A stretch of 64,000 nt of DNA. It comes from Mauremys mutica (taxonomy: Eukaryota > Chordata > Testudines > Geoemydidae). The stretch lies in NCBI RefSeq assembly GCF_020497125.1, contig NC_059073.1:8639225-8703224 (forward strand), read 5' to 3'. Each line of letters opens with the position of its first letter. Position 1 is the first letter of the stretch. A program made the translations under genes and the position numbers. This document shows positions 63,984 to 64,000 of the stretch, one piece after another. Under the pieces are notes generated by a model. The model did not search any database and was not told the DNA's origin. It worked only from the letters and a program-made list of their open reading frames with translations.

Positions 63984-64000
63984 CAGGGCCAGCTCCAGGG
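63984..64000. mobile_element. possible left end of a hAT element cut by the window edge
   Basis: CAGGGCCAGCTCCAGGG resembles the hAT terminus at 11,046. The rest lies outside the window. Confidence 0.35.

Noticed and set aside
1..64000. Bacterial-type systems (operons, CRISPR arrays, prophages)
   Set aside because: Repeat families, splice-like signals and LINE/SINE content are vertebrate; no regular spacer array or bacterial gene structure exists.

Overview
This is vertebrate nuclear DNA, most likely from a turtle, and it contains no host gene I can defend. The turtle call rests on repeat content. There are many CR1 LINE copies of the kind abundant in turtles. Two tRNA-derived SINEs share their 3' tail with CR1. 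Penelope-like elements carry a GIY-YIG endonuclease. There are many small Harbinger and hAT elements, plus old MIR-like CORE-SINE pieces. Crocodilians share some of these families, so the order is an inference. The window looks like an intergenic region or a very long intron filled by transposons.

Layout. 0-6 kb: an ~82-bp minisatellite inside a larger repeat, a decayed Harbinger Myb-like gene, CR1 pieces, and a 1.7-kb Harbinger deletion derivative inserted into a CORE-SINE with a GAA target duplication. 6-18 kb: CR1 copies, a Penelope fragment split by a hAT element with a perfect 8-bp target duplication, and two unrelated non-autonomous elements that share one GC-rich palindromic module. 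18-26 kb: SINEs, a large LTR-like repeat, nested insertions, then a compound microsatellite.

26.4-31.9 kb: a young, complete Ty3/gypsy element on the minus strand. It has near-identical ~487-bp LTRs, a 4-bp target duplication, a primer site matching tRNA-Leu and a G-rich polypurine tract. Its gene order is gag-protease-integrase-RT-RNase H, with integrase before RT. That order and the SCAN-like gag mark it as Gmr1-like. Only one in-frame TGA interrupts its ~1,500-codon reading frame.

34.4-39.3 kb: an almost full-length CR1 on the minus strand. It has a 5' UTR, ORF1 (zinc-finger-like N-terminus plus SGNH esterase), ORF2 (endonuclease plus RT) and the terminal octamer repeats. Its defects are one TAG in ORF1 and an exact 238-bp tandem duplication at the start of ORF2. 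40-41.6 kb: a Penelope-like copy with YIDD reverse-transcriptase and GIY-YIG remnants.

42-64 kb: SINEs, several Harbinger MITEs with TTA or TAA target duplications, and a CR1 copy interrupted four times (a Penelope tail that itself holds a MITE, plus two more MITEs). A 762-bp solo LTR of an endogenous retrovirus has a 5-bp duplication, and the rest is AT-rich unclassified repeats. Two repeat-poor stretches (33.1-34.2 and 48.4-48.7 kb) look like candidate conserved non-coding elements, but that needs a cross-species alignment. All coding capacity I can recognise belongs to mobile elements, and family names come from recognised motifs rather than database searches.
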